Positions 27,394 to 34,986 of a stretch of 64,000 nucleotides of DNA are shown here, piece after piece. Both the position numbers and the translations under genes were made by a program. Under the pieces are notes generated by a model that saw nothing but the letters and a program-made list of their open reading frames with translations, was not told the DNA's origin and did no database searches. The stretch lies in the NCBI GenBank assembly GCA_016219965.1, contig JACRJM010000007.1:372001-436000 (forward strand), given 5' to 3'. Within the stretch, counting starts at the first letter, position 1, and each line of letters starts with the position of its first letter. Source of the DNA: Candidatus Schekmanbacteria bacterium. Its GTDB lineage: Bacteria; Schekmanbacteria; GWA2-38-11; J061.

Positions 27394-28766
27394 TTATTTC
27401 CGCCTTTTGCTTTCCCTTCCGGATATGTCTTTTTCATTTCAAATGCAATCTTTAAAACCTTTTCTGCCGCCTCTTTGGCGCTTCTGCCAAACACCCTGAT
27501 CATTGGCTCTTTGCCTTCTCCCCCTTTGTCAAAAATAATATCAGGGCATTTTCCTTTTTTCCTCAGTATCTGCTCCACTCCCCAGTCAAGGGTTCTTCCT
27601 TCCTTTGAACTGTTGCTTTTTGGTTCGCTTTTCCTTGAAAATTCCGCAACCTCAAGACCGAGTTTTTTTGCCGCAGAAACTATTGATGGAGAATATTTTA
27701 TATTCATTGAACCTGCAATGCTTTTATCAAAACTGCGCGCTGTAAGAAGGACGCGGGCAATATGGCTTGATGCTCCCATTTTGGGAGAAGACAAAACTGC
27801 AATGTCATCGCCAAGCCTTACGATCCGTCCCGGAAATGCGGCTACATCATCTATAGTATTTCCTCTCACGGTTACAGAGGCTATGTTGGTCTGGACTTCA
27901 GGGATAAGAAAACCTAATTGCCTTCCCTTTAAAATCTCAAAAGCATTCTGTGCATCTTCGATTGCTGAAAGCTTCACTGCATCGCGGACAACCCATGATG
28001 ATGGATCAGGCGGGCTTATGCCGTTCCCCACTCCCTCTGAATTAATAAGTGCGTTCTCAACATATTCCTTTGCTTTGGAGACTGCACTTTTAAGGTCAAA
28101 ACCACAGGCTAGTAACGATGCGATAAAAGCTGAAAACATACAGCCTATGCCATGAGTATTTTTTGACTCGATCCGCTTCCCTTCGAACAATGTAAAAGCC
28201 CTGCCATTATAAAAGACATCAACGGGTGCGCCTTTAAGATGCCCTCCCTTTACAAGTACATTTTTTGCCCCAAGTTTAACTATCACTTTTGCAGCAGACT
28301 TCATGTCATCTATATTTTTTATATTTATACCGGAAAGCACAGTCGCCTCATCAATATTGGGAGTGACAAGGATAGAGAGAGGAAATATTTTTTCGACAAG
28401 GGATTTTATAGCCTCTTTTTTAAGAAGTATGTTTCCTCCCTTTGAAACCGTTACCGGGTCAACTACGAGATTCCTCACCTTGTAATGTTTAAGTCTGGCG
28501 GCTGTCACATTTATAAGAGCGCTTGTATAGAGCATCCCTGTCTTTACAGCATCAAATTTAATATCTCTTAGGACTGCATCAAGCTGGTTTTCCACAATGT
28601 CAGCAGGCAATGAAAAAATGCTTTCAATGCCAAGAGTATTCTGTGCTGTAATGGCAGTTATGACCGTTGCACCGTAACCACCCATGCTGTTTACTACTCT
28701 TAAATCAGCCTGAACGCCTGCACCGCCCCCTGAGTCTGAGCCGGCAATAGTCAATACCTTAAACAC
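27390..28766 (-). CDS. thiDN: Bifunctional HMP/HMP-P kinase and thiamin-phosphate synthase (ThiD-ThiN fusion)
   Basis: About 458 residues. The N-terminal ~260 residues are ThiD (TIAGSDSGGGAGVQADL, VDPVTVSKGG, VTPNIDEA, NTHGIGCMFSA), which phosphorylates HMP twice. The remaining ~190 residues match the ThiN-type thiamin-phosphate synthase (GRQLGFLIPEVQTNIA, FPGRIVRLGDDI, MGASSHIARVLLTA, DWGVEQIL, DIIFDKGGEGKEP). The GTG start at 28766 shares one base with the thiE stop (TAGTG) and has AGGAGG upstream. The fusion sits beside a separate thiE gene, so two unrelated enzymes for the same step are encoded together. Confidence 0.9.
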   Translation of the reverse strand: MFKVLTIAGSDSGGGAGVQADLRVVNSMGGYGATVITAITAQNTLGIESIFSLPADIVENQLDAVLRDIKFDAVKTGMLYTSALINVTAARLKHYKVRNLVVDPVTVSKGGNILLKKEAIKSLVEKIFPLSILVTPNIDEATVLSGINIKNIDDMKSAAKVIVKLGAKNVLVKGGHLKGAPVDVFYNGRAFTLFEGKRIESKNTHGIGCMFSAFIASLLACGFDLKSAVSKAKEYVENALINSEGVGNGISPPDPSSWVVRDAVKLSAIEDAQNAFEILKGRQLGFLIPEVQTNIASVTVRGNTIDDVAAFPGRIVRLGDDIAVLSSPKMGASSHIARVLLTARSFDKSIAGSMNIKYSPSIVSAAKKLGLEVAEFSRKSEPKSNSSKEGRTLDWGVEQILRKKGKCPDIIFDKGGEGKEPMIRVFGRSAKEAAEKVLKIAFEMKKTYPEGKAKGGNK

Positions 28767-29395
28767 TATGAAATAATCCTCCTGATTTTCCTGGCTTCTT
28801 CTTCTGCGTCTCCTGCGCAAAGAATAGCCCTTATCATTGCCACACCGTCTGCCCCTGCATCAATCACATCTTTGCAGTTTTCGATATCAATCCCTCCGAT
28901 GGCTATGACCGGCACTGAGACGTTCTTCCTTATCAGCTTTATTCCTTCAATACCGCGCGGCTCTATCAATCCTTCTTTTGAAGGGGTCTTAAAAACAGGA
29001 CCATAGGTAATATAGTCAGCGCCTTCCTTTTCAGCCGTAACTGCATCTTCAACTCCATGGCATGAAACCCCTACAATCATGGAATAGGGTTTTAACAGTT
29101 TCTTTACCTCATAAAGAGGAAGCGACTTCCATCCAAGATGTATCCCGTCAACTCCTGCTGCAATCGCGACATCAACGCGGTCGTTGATTATTATCTTTGC
29201 TGATTTCCCTGATGCTATTTTTATTTCCTGCACAAGCTTATAAAGTTCGCGGGCATTTAAATCCTTCTCGCGCACCTGGATTGAATCAACGCCGCCGCGT
29301 ACAGCATCTCTCGCAATCCCGCACAAATTCCCTTTTGCAAGCGCCCTGTCTGTTACAAGGCAAAGTTTAAATGGAGTCTCTTTCAACCCGTTCAA
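28766..29395 (-). CDS. thiE: Thiamin-phosphate synthase ThiE
   Basis: A 209-residue TIM-barrel enzyme that joins HMP-pyrophosphate and thiazole phosphate. Typical elements: LCLVTDRALA, IQVREKDLNAREL, IINDRVDVA, DGIHLG, VGVSCH, YGPVFKTPSKEG, VIAIGGID. All the residues that distinguish ThiE from the TenI paralogue group appear present by eye. It follows thiG by 8 bp and touches thiDN. Confidence 0.92.
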   Translation of the reverse strand: MNGLKETPFKLCLVTDRALAKGNLCGIARDAVRGGVDSIQVREKDLNARELYKLVQEIKIASGKSAKIIINDRVDVAIAAGVDGIHLGWKSLPLYEVKKLLKPYSMIVGVSCHGVEDAVTAEKEGADYITYGPVFKTPSKEGLIEPRGIEGIKLIRKNVSVPVIAIGGIDIENCKDVIDAGADGVAMIRAILCAGDAEEEARKIRRIIS

Positions 29396-29403
29396 GATAT
29401 ATC

Positions 29404-30180
29404 CTATTCGATCGTGCCATCAAAAGGGCTTGAAGCCGTTGCATAAAGTTTCTTCTGTATTCGTCCGGCAAGATAGGCAAGGCGTCCTGCATGCACTGCA
29501 TATCTCATTGCCTCAGCCATGAGAAGCGGCTTTTTCGCTCCCGCGATGCCTGTGTTCATAAGCACTCCATCACAGCCAAGCTCCATTGCTATTGCAGCAT
29601 CCGAGGCAGTGCCAACACCTGCATCAACAAGCACCGGGACTTTTACGGTCTCAAGGATTATTCTTATATTGTAGGGGTTCCTTATCCCAAGCCCTGAGCC
29701 AATAGGGGCGCCAAGGGGCATAACCGCAGAGGCACCGGCATCTTCAAGTTTCTTTGCCATGATTGGGTCGTCGTTTGTATATGGAAGAACTATAAAACCT
29801 TCTTTAACTAACACTTTCGTAGCTTCAAGGAGAGCCTCGTTATCGGGGAAAAGTGTTTTCTCGCTCCCTATGACCTCAAGCTTTACCATGCTTGAAAGCC
29901 CTGCTTCGCGTCCAAGGCGGGCAGTCCTTATTGCATCATCCGCTGTATAGCATGCAGCAGTGTTTGGAAGTATTGTATATTTTTTCCTGTCTATGTAATC
30001 GAGCAGGGATTCTTTCGTTGAGTCGCTTATGTTTATCCTTCGCACCGCGACAGTCACAATCTCAGCGCCTGAAAGTTCAAGCGCCTGCTTAGTCTCTTCG
30101 AAGCTTGCGTATTTTCCTGTCCCGACAATAAGCCTTGATTTGAATTTCTTATCACCGAGTATTAGATAATCTTCTGACAT
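29404..30180 (-). CDS. thiG: Thiazole synthase ThiG
   Basis: About 258 residues. ThiG condenses deoxyxylulose phosphate, dehydroglycine and ThiS thiocarboxylate to the thiazole ring. Visible: [37 protein letters not shown] with the Schiff-base Lys, [39 protein letters not shown] 30180 is preferred because GGAGG, which is also the Gly-Gly-coding end of thiS, lies 6 nt upstream; ATG 30186 overlaps the thiS stop. ThiF and ThiH/ThiO are not in the window. Confidence 0.94.
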   Translation of the reverse strand: MSEDYLILGDKKFKSRLIVGTGKYASFEETKQALELSGAEIVTVAVRRINISDSTKESLLDYIDRKKYTILPNTAACYTADDAIRTARLGREAGLSSMVKLEVIGSEKTLFPDNEALLEATKVLVKEGFIVLPYTNDDPIMAKKLEDAGASAVMPLGAPIGSGLGIRNPYNIRIILETVKVPVLVDAGVGTASDAAIAMELGCDGVLMNTGIAGAKKPLLMAEAMRYAVHAGRLAYLAGRIQKKLYATASSPFDGTIE

Positions 30181-30182
30181 GT

Positions 30183-30383
30183 TCATCCTCCTCCAACAAA
30201 ATGTATTATCTCAACAATGTCTCCGTCTTTTAAGGACACCGACATGTAATCTTCTTTTTTAATGACTTCCCTGTTAAGCTCCACGGCAACCTGTTTTCCG
30301 GCAATTCCCAAAGATTCCAGAAGTGCGTAAACCGTAAGCTCTCCGCTGAATTCTTTCAACTCACCGTTAATTTTTAATTGCAT
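30183..30383 (-). CDS. thiS: Sulfur carrier protein ThiS
   Basis: About 66 residues, the expected size, with a ubiquitin-like fold and the C-terminal Gly-Gly (FVGGG) that is adenylated and thiocarboxylated. N-terminus [12 protein letters not shown] matches family starts; the frame is open upstream through the terminator and riboswitch region but that part is non-coding. The Gly codons at its end form the ribosome-binding site of thiG. First gene of the thiamin operon. Confidence 0.92.
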   Translation of the reverse strand: MQLKINGELKEFSGELTVYALLESLGIAGKQVAVELNREVIKKEDYMSVSLKDGDIVEIIHFVGGG

Positions 30384-30403
30384 CAACTCACCGCACCAAA
30401 AAT

Positions 30404-30433
30404 AAAAAAACCGGAAACCTAAAAGGTCCCGGC
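30404..30433 (-). terminator. Intrinsic terminator of the TPP riboswitch
   Basis: Read on the - strand, CCGGGACCT-TTT-AGGTTTCCGG forms a stem with one bulge followed by seven T. It lies between the TPP aptamer and thiS, so ligand binding probably causes transcription termination before the operon. Confidence 0.8.
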
Positions 30434-30445
30434 TATTATCAATAA

Positions 30446-30545
30446 GGCAAATCTTTGCTCCCTTCGCTGGCATTACCCAGATCAGGTTCAAAGGGTCACC
30501 CCGCAAACCGGGATTTCTCAGCCCTCATCAGGCTCCCCTAACAAC
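30446..30545 (-). promoter_or_regulatory. TPP riboswitch (THI element)
   Basis: The - strand contains the conserved aptamer parts in order: AGGGGAGCC, GCTGAGA, ACCCTTTGAACCTGATCTGG and ACCAGCGAAGGGA-type end (here GCCAGCGAAGGGA). It stands directly upstream of an intrinsic terminator and thiS, and will lower expression of thiS-thiG-thiE-thiDN-thiC when thiamin pyrophosphate is plentiful. Confidence 0.96.
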
Positions 30546-30596
30546 CGCATATTAGACTTCCTGCTTTAATAGTCAAGGATTTTATGGAGTGGCAAT

Positions 30597-30632
30597 TTAC
30601 TCCGTAAACCCTTTTCCCTTCATATCTTCCAT
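30597..30632. repeat. Direct repeat A: copy of the GNAT-gene 3' end
   Basis: About 36 bp that, on the - strand, would encode EDMKGKGFTE and a stop. Same as the last codons of the GNAT gene at 31793. Here it lies just after the isochorismatase-like gene, in a different frame from it. Two further copies are at 31405-31439 and 31790-31829. Confidence 0.8.
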
Positions 30633-30639
30633 CCCATAT

Positions 30640-31266
30640 TTACTTGCCGGACTTAAGCGACATATAGCTGTTGATAAGGTTGCGGTAGTCGGGGATGTGC
30701 TTAGAGAACAACATTCCCAGACCCTCAACATCATTGCGCCAGTCTCGATGCAATTCGCAGGCCACACCGAACCAGGTCATAAGTTGCGCACCTGCGGCAG
30801 ACATGCGATCCCAGGCGGAATGTCGTGTAACCTCGTTGAATGTGCCCGAGGCATCTGTTACGACAAAGACTTCAAAGCCTTCCTCCAAGGCCGACAACGC
30901 CGGAAAAGCGACACATACTTCAGTCACTATGCCGGCAACGATCAACTGCTTCTTGCCGGTAGACTTTACTGCCTTGACGAACTCCTCATTATCCCAGGCA
31001 TTGATCTGGCCGGGACGGGCAATGTAGGGTGCACCAGGGAAGGTTTCCTTCAACTCTGTCATCAACGGCCCATTCGGCCCATCTTCAAAACTTGTAGTTA
31101 GGATGGTTGGTAGCTTGAAATATTTTGCGAGATCGGCCAGAGCCAAGACGTTATTCCTGAATGTATCCGGATCGATATCGCGCACTAGTGACAAGAGGCC
31201 GGACTGGTGATCTACCAACAGTACAGCGGCATTGTTTTTATCAAGACGAACATAGGATTTGCTCAT
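30640..31266 (-). CDS. Isochorismatase-family cysteine hydrolase
   Basis: About 208 residues. The N-terminal AAVLLVDHQSG carries the catalytic Asp and the VAGIVTEVCVAFPALSA segment the catalytic Cys; a Lys in the KSTGKKQLIVAG region would complete the triad. The closest named relatives by appearance are YcaC-like hydrolases of unknown substrate. The start ATG 31266 has AAAGGAG 7 nt upstream. Its codon use is visibly more GC-rich (frequent GCC, CTC, GAC, GGC) than neighbours, and it lies between copies of a short direct repeat, so recent horizontal acquisition is likely. Confidence 0.88.
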   Translation of the reverse strand: MSKSYVRLDKNNAAVLLVDHQSGLLSLVRDIDPDTFRNNVLALADLAKYFKLPTILTTSFEDGPNGPLMTELKETFPGAPYIARPGQINAWDNEEFVKAVKSTGKKQLIVAGIVTEVCVAFPALSALEEGFEVFVVTDASGTFNEVTRHSAWDRMSAAGAQLMTWFGVACELHRDWRNDVEGLGMLFSKHIPDYRNLINSYMSLKSGK

Positions 31267-31404
31267 GGCATGACTCCTTTCATGGTTTGAGTTTAGTCTC
31301 AGACATGAATGGGTGAGAGATGATAACATACGTCATAAATCTTTTCCTCATTCTATACGCTTCTATTTTAAAATTAAATTATTGAAAAGAAATTTGCAAG
31401 GAAT

Positions 31405-31439
31405 CTACTCGGTAAATCCTTTTCCCTTCATCTCATCTG
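31405..31439. repeat. Direct repeat B: copy of the GNAT-gene 3' end
   Basis: On the - strand it would encode PDEMKGKGFTE and a stop, with an in-frame stop only a few codons upstream, so it is not part of a gene. It lies between the isochorismatase-like gene and the orphan antitoxin gene. The rest of 31267-31508 has no recognisable gene. Confidence 0.8.
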
Positions 31440-31508
31440 GTTTTTAATGAACGGGAGAAACAGACTGGATTGCCCTCTATACGGGAACAATAAGAAAGAC
31501 AAGTTTAT

Positions 31509-31703
31509 CTATCTTAAATCTGAAAGATTTCCTTCCCAAAGTCCTTTATGTCTTCCTGTGAGAAGCTTCTTCCTTTTTAACCGGCTCACCAACTCACGCA
31601 GAGCCAGCTCAACCACTTCCTTTTTTGTTTTCAAGGAAGTCAATTTCTTTGCCTCGTTTATTAGTTTGTCTTCCAAAACTATATTGGTTCTTTTGGTATA
31701 CAT
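31509..31703 (-). CDS. VapB-type antitoxin, orphan
   Basis: About 64 residues. It shows the VapB pattern: TKRTNIVLEDKLINEA at the N-terminus, TKKEVVELALRELVSRL as the ribbon-helix-helix continuation, and a C-terminal WEGNLSDLR toxin-binding tail. ATG 31703 has AAGG at 6 nt. A VapC PIN-domain toxin normally follows immediately; here the downstream DNA contains only the 36-bp direct repeat B. The toxin has therefore been lost or replaced. Confidence 0.75.
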   Translation of the reverse strand: MYTKRTNIVLEDKLINEAKKLTSLKTKKEVVELALRELVSRLKRKKLLTGRHKGLWEGNLSDLR

Positions 31704-31789
31704 AATCATCCTTCTTTACACATTAAAAAAGCTTATTATTTTTATGCAAGCAATAAGAAAAATAGTTTATCGATAGACAATATGCGAGT

Positions 31790-31829
31790 AATTTACTCTG
31801 TGAATCCTTTTCCCTTCATCTCATCTGCT
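31790..31829. repeat. Direct repeat C: true 3' end of the GNAT gene
   Basis: The last codons of the GNAT gene (ADEMKGKGFTE and stop). This is the presumed parent of repeats A and B, which lie 1.2 kb and 0.4 kb away in the same orientation. Confidence 0.8.
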
Positions 31830-32215
31830 TTTCTGAAGAGTGCCATGCCGGTCTTCATTTTCCGCAATCCTAATTTTCTGTAAAAATCTTCTTTACCGGG
31901 AGAGGCAAAGAGGATGACATTGCACTGCGAGAGACGGGAGAGGATGTTTGTAATAATTTTAGTTCCAATCCCCTTTTTTTGGAATTCAGGGACAACAGCT
32001 ACATCATAGATAGCGGCCTGATAAGCCCCATCGGAAATTGCCCTGCCAAAACCAATCAACTGTCCGTCATGATAGACAAACACAGCGACATAGCTGTTCT
32101 CAAAGGCTTTCCTGTGTATGCCGGGCTCATGATACCCCATTCCGACACGCTTTAGCGTTTCCGATACCACTTTCCACTCCACTCCGGAACATTCAAATTT
32201 AATCTCTATTTCCAC
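31793..32215 (-). CDS. GNAT-family N-acetyltransferase
   Basis: A 140-residue acetyltransferase. The acetyl-CoA-binding motif VVPEFQKKGIGTKII (Q/R-x-x-G-x-G/A pattern) and the FYRKLGLRKM end are diagnostic. It starts at GTG 32215 behind AGGGGG. Substrate unknown. Its final codons recur twice downstream as short direct repeats. Confidence 0.88.
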   Translation of the reverse strand: MEIEIKFECSGVEWKVVSETLKRVGMGYHEPGIHRKAFENSYVAVFVYHDGQLIGFGRAISDGAYQAAIYDVAVVPEFQKKGIGTKIITNILSRLSQCNVILFASPGKEDFYRKLGLRKMKTGMALFRKADEMKGKGFTE

Positions 32216-32293
32216 AAAGACCCCCTGAGGACTGAATGGTATCAGAGTGTAACACTGAGAGTATCATGCGATATTCAATTTGTTATTTTTTAA

Positions 32294-32542
32294 TTACTCT
32301 GCAACTTGATGGATAATCTCAGAGATATAAGTTTGATATTTTATACCTATTTTTTTTGCTTTAACTTTTATTTTTTCAATATCTTCACTATTAACTCTTA
32401 TAGTCATTGTTATATCTTTCTTTCGTGATTTAAGAGACCTCTCTATTTTTTCAAGTTCTTTACCTTTTATCTTTTTATACTCACCACGCAGTAATGCGCT
32501 TTCAATCTCTCGTTCTTCTTTAGTTAATCTAATTTTTTTCAT
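32294..32542 (-). CDS. CopG/BrnA-like antitoxin, orphan
   Basis: An 82-residue, strongly basic protein: KEEREIESALLRGEYKKI at the N-terminus, then DITMTIRVNSEDIEKIKVKAKK as a ribbon-helix-helix, ending KYQTYISEIIHQVAE. This matches the CopG antitoxin (BrnA-like) pattern. The usual toxin (BrnT-like, upstream) is absent; instead a ~135-bp repeated leader precedes the gene. Confidence 0.72.
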   Translation of the reverse strand: MKKIRLTKEEREIESALLRGEYKKIKGKELEKIERSLKSRKKDITMTIRVNSEDIEKIKVKAKKIGIKYQTYISEIIHQVAE

Positions 32543-32572
32543 TGTTTATCTTTCAGGATTTTGTTTTTTTCT

Positions 32573-32708
32573 TCATTATCCACAAACCGTTGCAATATTA
32601 GAGATAAGTTTTTTGAGTATTTTAACCTTCTGAATTTTTCACAAAGCTATTTTGTCTCTCGACTTAAACATTTATGACTTACATTTGTTAGCTATGAAGA
32701 TTTGACCT
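32573..32708 (-). repeat. Leader repeat X, upstream of the CopG-like gene
   Basis: About 136 bp resembling 33652-33785 along its whole length (shared blocks GAGATAAGTTTTT, TTTATGACTTA, ATTTTTCAC or close variants). It ends about 30 bp before the start codon of the downstream minus-strand gene. No ORF survives through it in either copy. Confidence 0.7.
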
Positions 32709-32741
32709 TATTACCCTTTTGAACTTAATACATAGACAACA

Positions 32742-33611
32742 TCATCCTGCTCGTTTAATATCATTTTTAGTTAACTGATATATTGCTGCCTTTAAAACTT
32801 GCCAGCATATTGCAGCAGTGTGTTTATCAGGATTAAACCCACTACTAACTTGCTCATATGGGTGAATATAGTTTCTAAAATATCTTAACGAATGACTAAA
32901 TTTTCGTACATCTTCCAGTAGGAGACCTACATCATATGCTACATCAATAAAATTGTTTAATGACCAATCTGGAAATTGTTTAACTTTTCCTTCCTTATCT
33001 TTTGGTGACATCTTTGATTGATTAAATTCTTTTGGATGTTTTAAAGCTATTCCAAGTAAAATACCCTCCAGTGTACTTCCTGCAAGAAATATTACAGAAA
33101 GTGGCGCAGTGACAGATAAACATTTTTTCATTTCTTCAAATCGATATTTCAATGTCTCGGTAATAACTCCATCAAGTCCAATTTTCTCAAGTGAAATTTC
33201 GCTAAACTCTCTTTTTAAAAACTCATCTTCTTCTGTTTCACTTGAACTATCTTCGAAGTTTATTTTATCAGCTTTTGCAAATATTATTTCTTTTTCATTC
33301 CTGACAACTTTCCAATTATCAAATGCGAGATATTGATTAAACTCTTTGATGAATTTGTCTAAATCAGCAAATCGACCAATGAAGTTTACTGGTGCAAACA
33401 ATTTCTTGATACATTTGTCCAATTCAGGAGTACCGTTGATTTTGGAAAGCTTTTCATCTGTGTACATCCATCTTGAAGGGAATCCTTGTAAATATTGATC
33501 CTTAAATCCTAACTCATTAAAAAAACTAACTAATTGAGGGCCGGAACGATATTCCGTTTCTTCATTAATCAGGTTTCTTAATTTCTCAAGTGATTTTTTC
33601 TGAAGAATCAT
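32742..33611 (-). CDS. Unknown protein with HEPN-like C-terminus, possible phage defence
   Basis: A 289-residue soluble protein. The N-terminal ~70 residues (LRNLINEETEYRSGPQLVSFF) look like the small N-terminal domain found in AbiJ-type abortive-infection proteins. A charged linker (EDSSSETEEDEF) follows. The C-terminal ~130 residues are helical and end with FRNYIHPYEQ, an R-N-x2-H-like arrangement seen in HEPN domains. It sits in the accessory region among orphan antitoxins. A defence role is inference only; no firm family match can be claimed. Confidence 0.6.
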   Translation of the reverse strand: MILQKKSLEKLRNLINEETEYRSGPQLVSFFNELGFKDQYLQGFPSRWMYTDEKLSKINGTPELDKCIKKLFAPVNFIGRFADLDKFIKEFNQYLAFDNWKVVRNEKEIIFAKADKINFEDSSSETEEDEFLKREFSEISLEKIGLDGVITETLKYRFEEMKKCLSVTAPLSVIFLAGSTLEGILLGIALKHPKEFNQSKMSPKDKEGKVKQFPDWSLNNFIDVAYDVGLLLEDVRKFSHSLRYFRNYIHPYEQVSSGFNPDKHTAAICWQVLKAAIYQLTKNDIKRAG

Positions 33612-33651
33612 TTTAATCCTATATTTGAAACAATAGATGGGGACAAATCTT

Positions 33652-33785
33652 CGTTATCTACAAACTGCTCACTCTGAGAGATAAGTTTTTCGAAAATTTT
33701 CACCCTCTACTTTTTTCACGCAGTCATTTCGTTTCTTGTCTCACAAATTTATGACTTATATTTGTCGTTATGAAAATTTTACACT
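33652..33785 (-). repeat. Leader repeat Y, upstream of the HEPN-like gene
   Basis: About 134 bp, the diverged partner of 32573-32708, again ending about 40 bp before a minus-strand start codon. The rest of the gap 33612-33953 has no recognisable gene. Confidence 0.7.
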
Positions 33786-33953
33786 ACTAGCCTCATCTTG
33801 TCTCCTTCGATTTTTATTGATCTAACACAGAATTGAGTAATGAGTCACTGAAAGATAACAATATGCCTACAACTAATTGGCATCCATCATAGCAATGTAA
33901 GCAAAAAAAACGACCTAACGCACTCGTTCAAGTGCAGCGTGTACTGGGGGGGG

Positions 33954-34316
33954 TCAGTCACTATATTTGGAAGTCTGCCATGAGTTAACCTCGAATAGTA
34001 CGGCACAATCACCGGAATTATTCCAGACAGTTTTCTCAAGTCCCCAAAACATGAAGTGTGTTGTAGACCCATCTTGGTTCTTCTGTTCACTTGGTGTTCC
34101 CGATTTTGTATAAAGGACTACGGAGTCCCCAGCGCGTACCTCTTTTGGCTTGAACCAGTATGCGTGCCGTTGGAGGTTTGAGATTGCATTCTGAGACGTA
34201 TACGTTGTGTCAAACACAATAAAGTAATTTAGGTTCGTAGTAGCAATGACTTTAAGCCACAACCGCTCTTTGTTGGCTACACCTCTGTCGACGATATTGA
34301 CTATTTCAATCTTCAT
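33954..34316 (-). CDS. Unknown small soluble protein, second gene of a two-gene unit
   Basis: A 120-residue protein starting at ATG 34316, which overlaps the upstream membrane-protein stop by 4 bp (ATGA). The sequence alternates hydrophobic strands (IEIVNIVDRGVANKE, WLKVIATTNLNYFIVFD, DSVVLYTKSG, THFMFWGLEKTVW), suggesting a small beta-sandwich. No family recognised. Translational coupling implies that it works with the membrane protein. Confidence 0.65.
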   Translation of the reverse strand: MKIEIVNIVDRGVANKERLWLKVIATTNLNYFIVFDTTYTSQNAISNLQRHAYWFKPKEVRAGDSVVLYTKSGTPSEQKNQDGSTTHFMFWGLEKTVWNNSGDCAVLFEVNSWQTSKYSD

Positions 34317-34777
34317 CTTTTTACAATCCTCCCGACAGATGCGCCCACTATAATGCATAAACCAACTATACCAGCGATGACGCCATATTCGGACTTCTCT
34401 CCCCAAAAAAACGGCATCAGACCGATGATAGCGCCCCCGAGACCTACTCCTACGCCAAAAAAAATCTCTATTGCTTTTTGAGTCAGTAATTTCTCAGAGA
34501 GTACTGCTGCTTTCTTGTCGGATTCATGATAGAGGTTTATGTATGATCTTAAATACTCCCGCTCATCATCAGCTTCTTCGAGCAGGCCGAGGATAAGCTT
34601 CTGCACGCCAGGGGAGAACAACTCTTCGTCGGTCAATTGCCTTCTAACATCTCTGAATGCTGCTCGTCGTCCAGATGGTGGCACACCAGACTCAATCGTG
34701 CCAGTTTCACGTGGTTCTGTTTCCTTTTTTTGACTGGGAGGGCCCAATGCTGAAGCCTCAGTTTTAACATCATTCAT
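34313..34777 (-). CDS. Unknown protein with two C-terminal membrane helices
   Basis: A 154-residue protein. Residues 1-45 are polar and low in complexity. A helical charged segment (GVQKLILGLLEEADDEREYL) is followed by two membrane helices near the C-terminus (FGVGVGLGGAIIGLMPFFW and GVIAGIVGLCIIVGASVG). It overlaps the downstream 120-residue gene by 4 bp. Small two-gene units of a membrane protein and a soluble partner are common among defence and stress islands, but nothing here proves that role. Confidence 0.65.
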   Translation of the reverse strand: MNDVKTEASALGPPSQKKETEPRETGTIESGVPPSGRRAAFRDVRRQLTDEELFSPGVQKLILGLLEEADDEREYLRSYINLYHESDKKAAVLSEKLLTQKAIEIFFGVGVGLGGAIIGLMPFFWGEKSEYGVIAGIVGLCIIVGASVGRIVKR

Positions 34778-34986
34778 TTTTCGCCTCCATCATAATTTCA
34801 AAGACCTAACATTCCTCTTTATATTTATTCCCTGATTGTCAATTTTATACTCATCATTAAAATACTTAGTCAAGAAAAAGTGCCTATAAGATAATTTGAA
34901 CGTGTAAAAAAAGATAACAAATATTATAAAATGATTTATGATTGACAATCCATTCCATCAACTCAGAAATCTTAAAAGGTAAGATA

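Noticed and set aside
31447-31776. A + strand frame across the VapB region
   Set aside because: It is antisense to the VapB-like gene, whose motifs are clear, and has no start signal.
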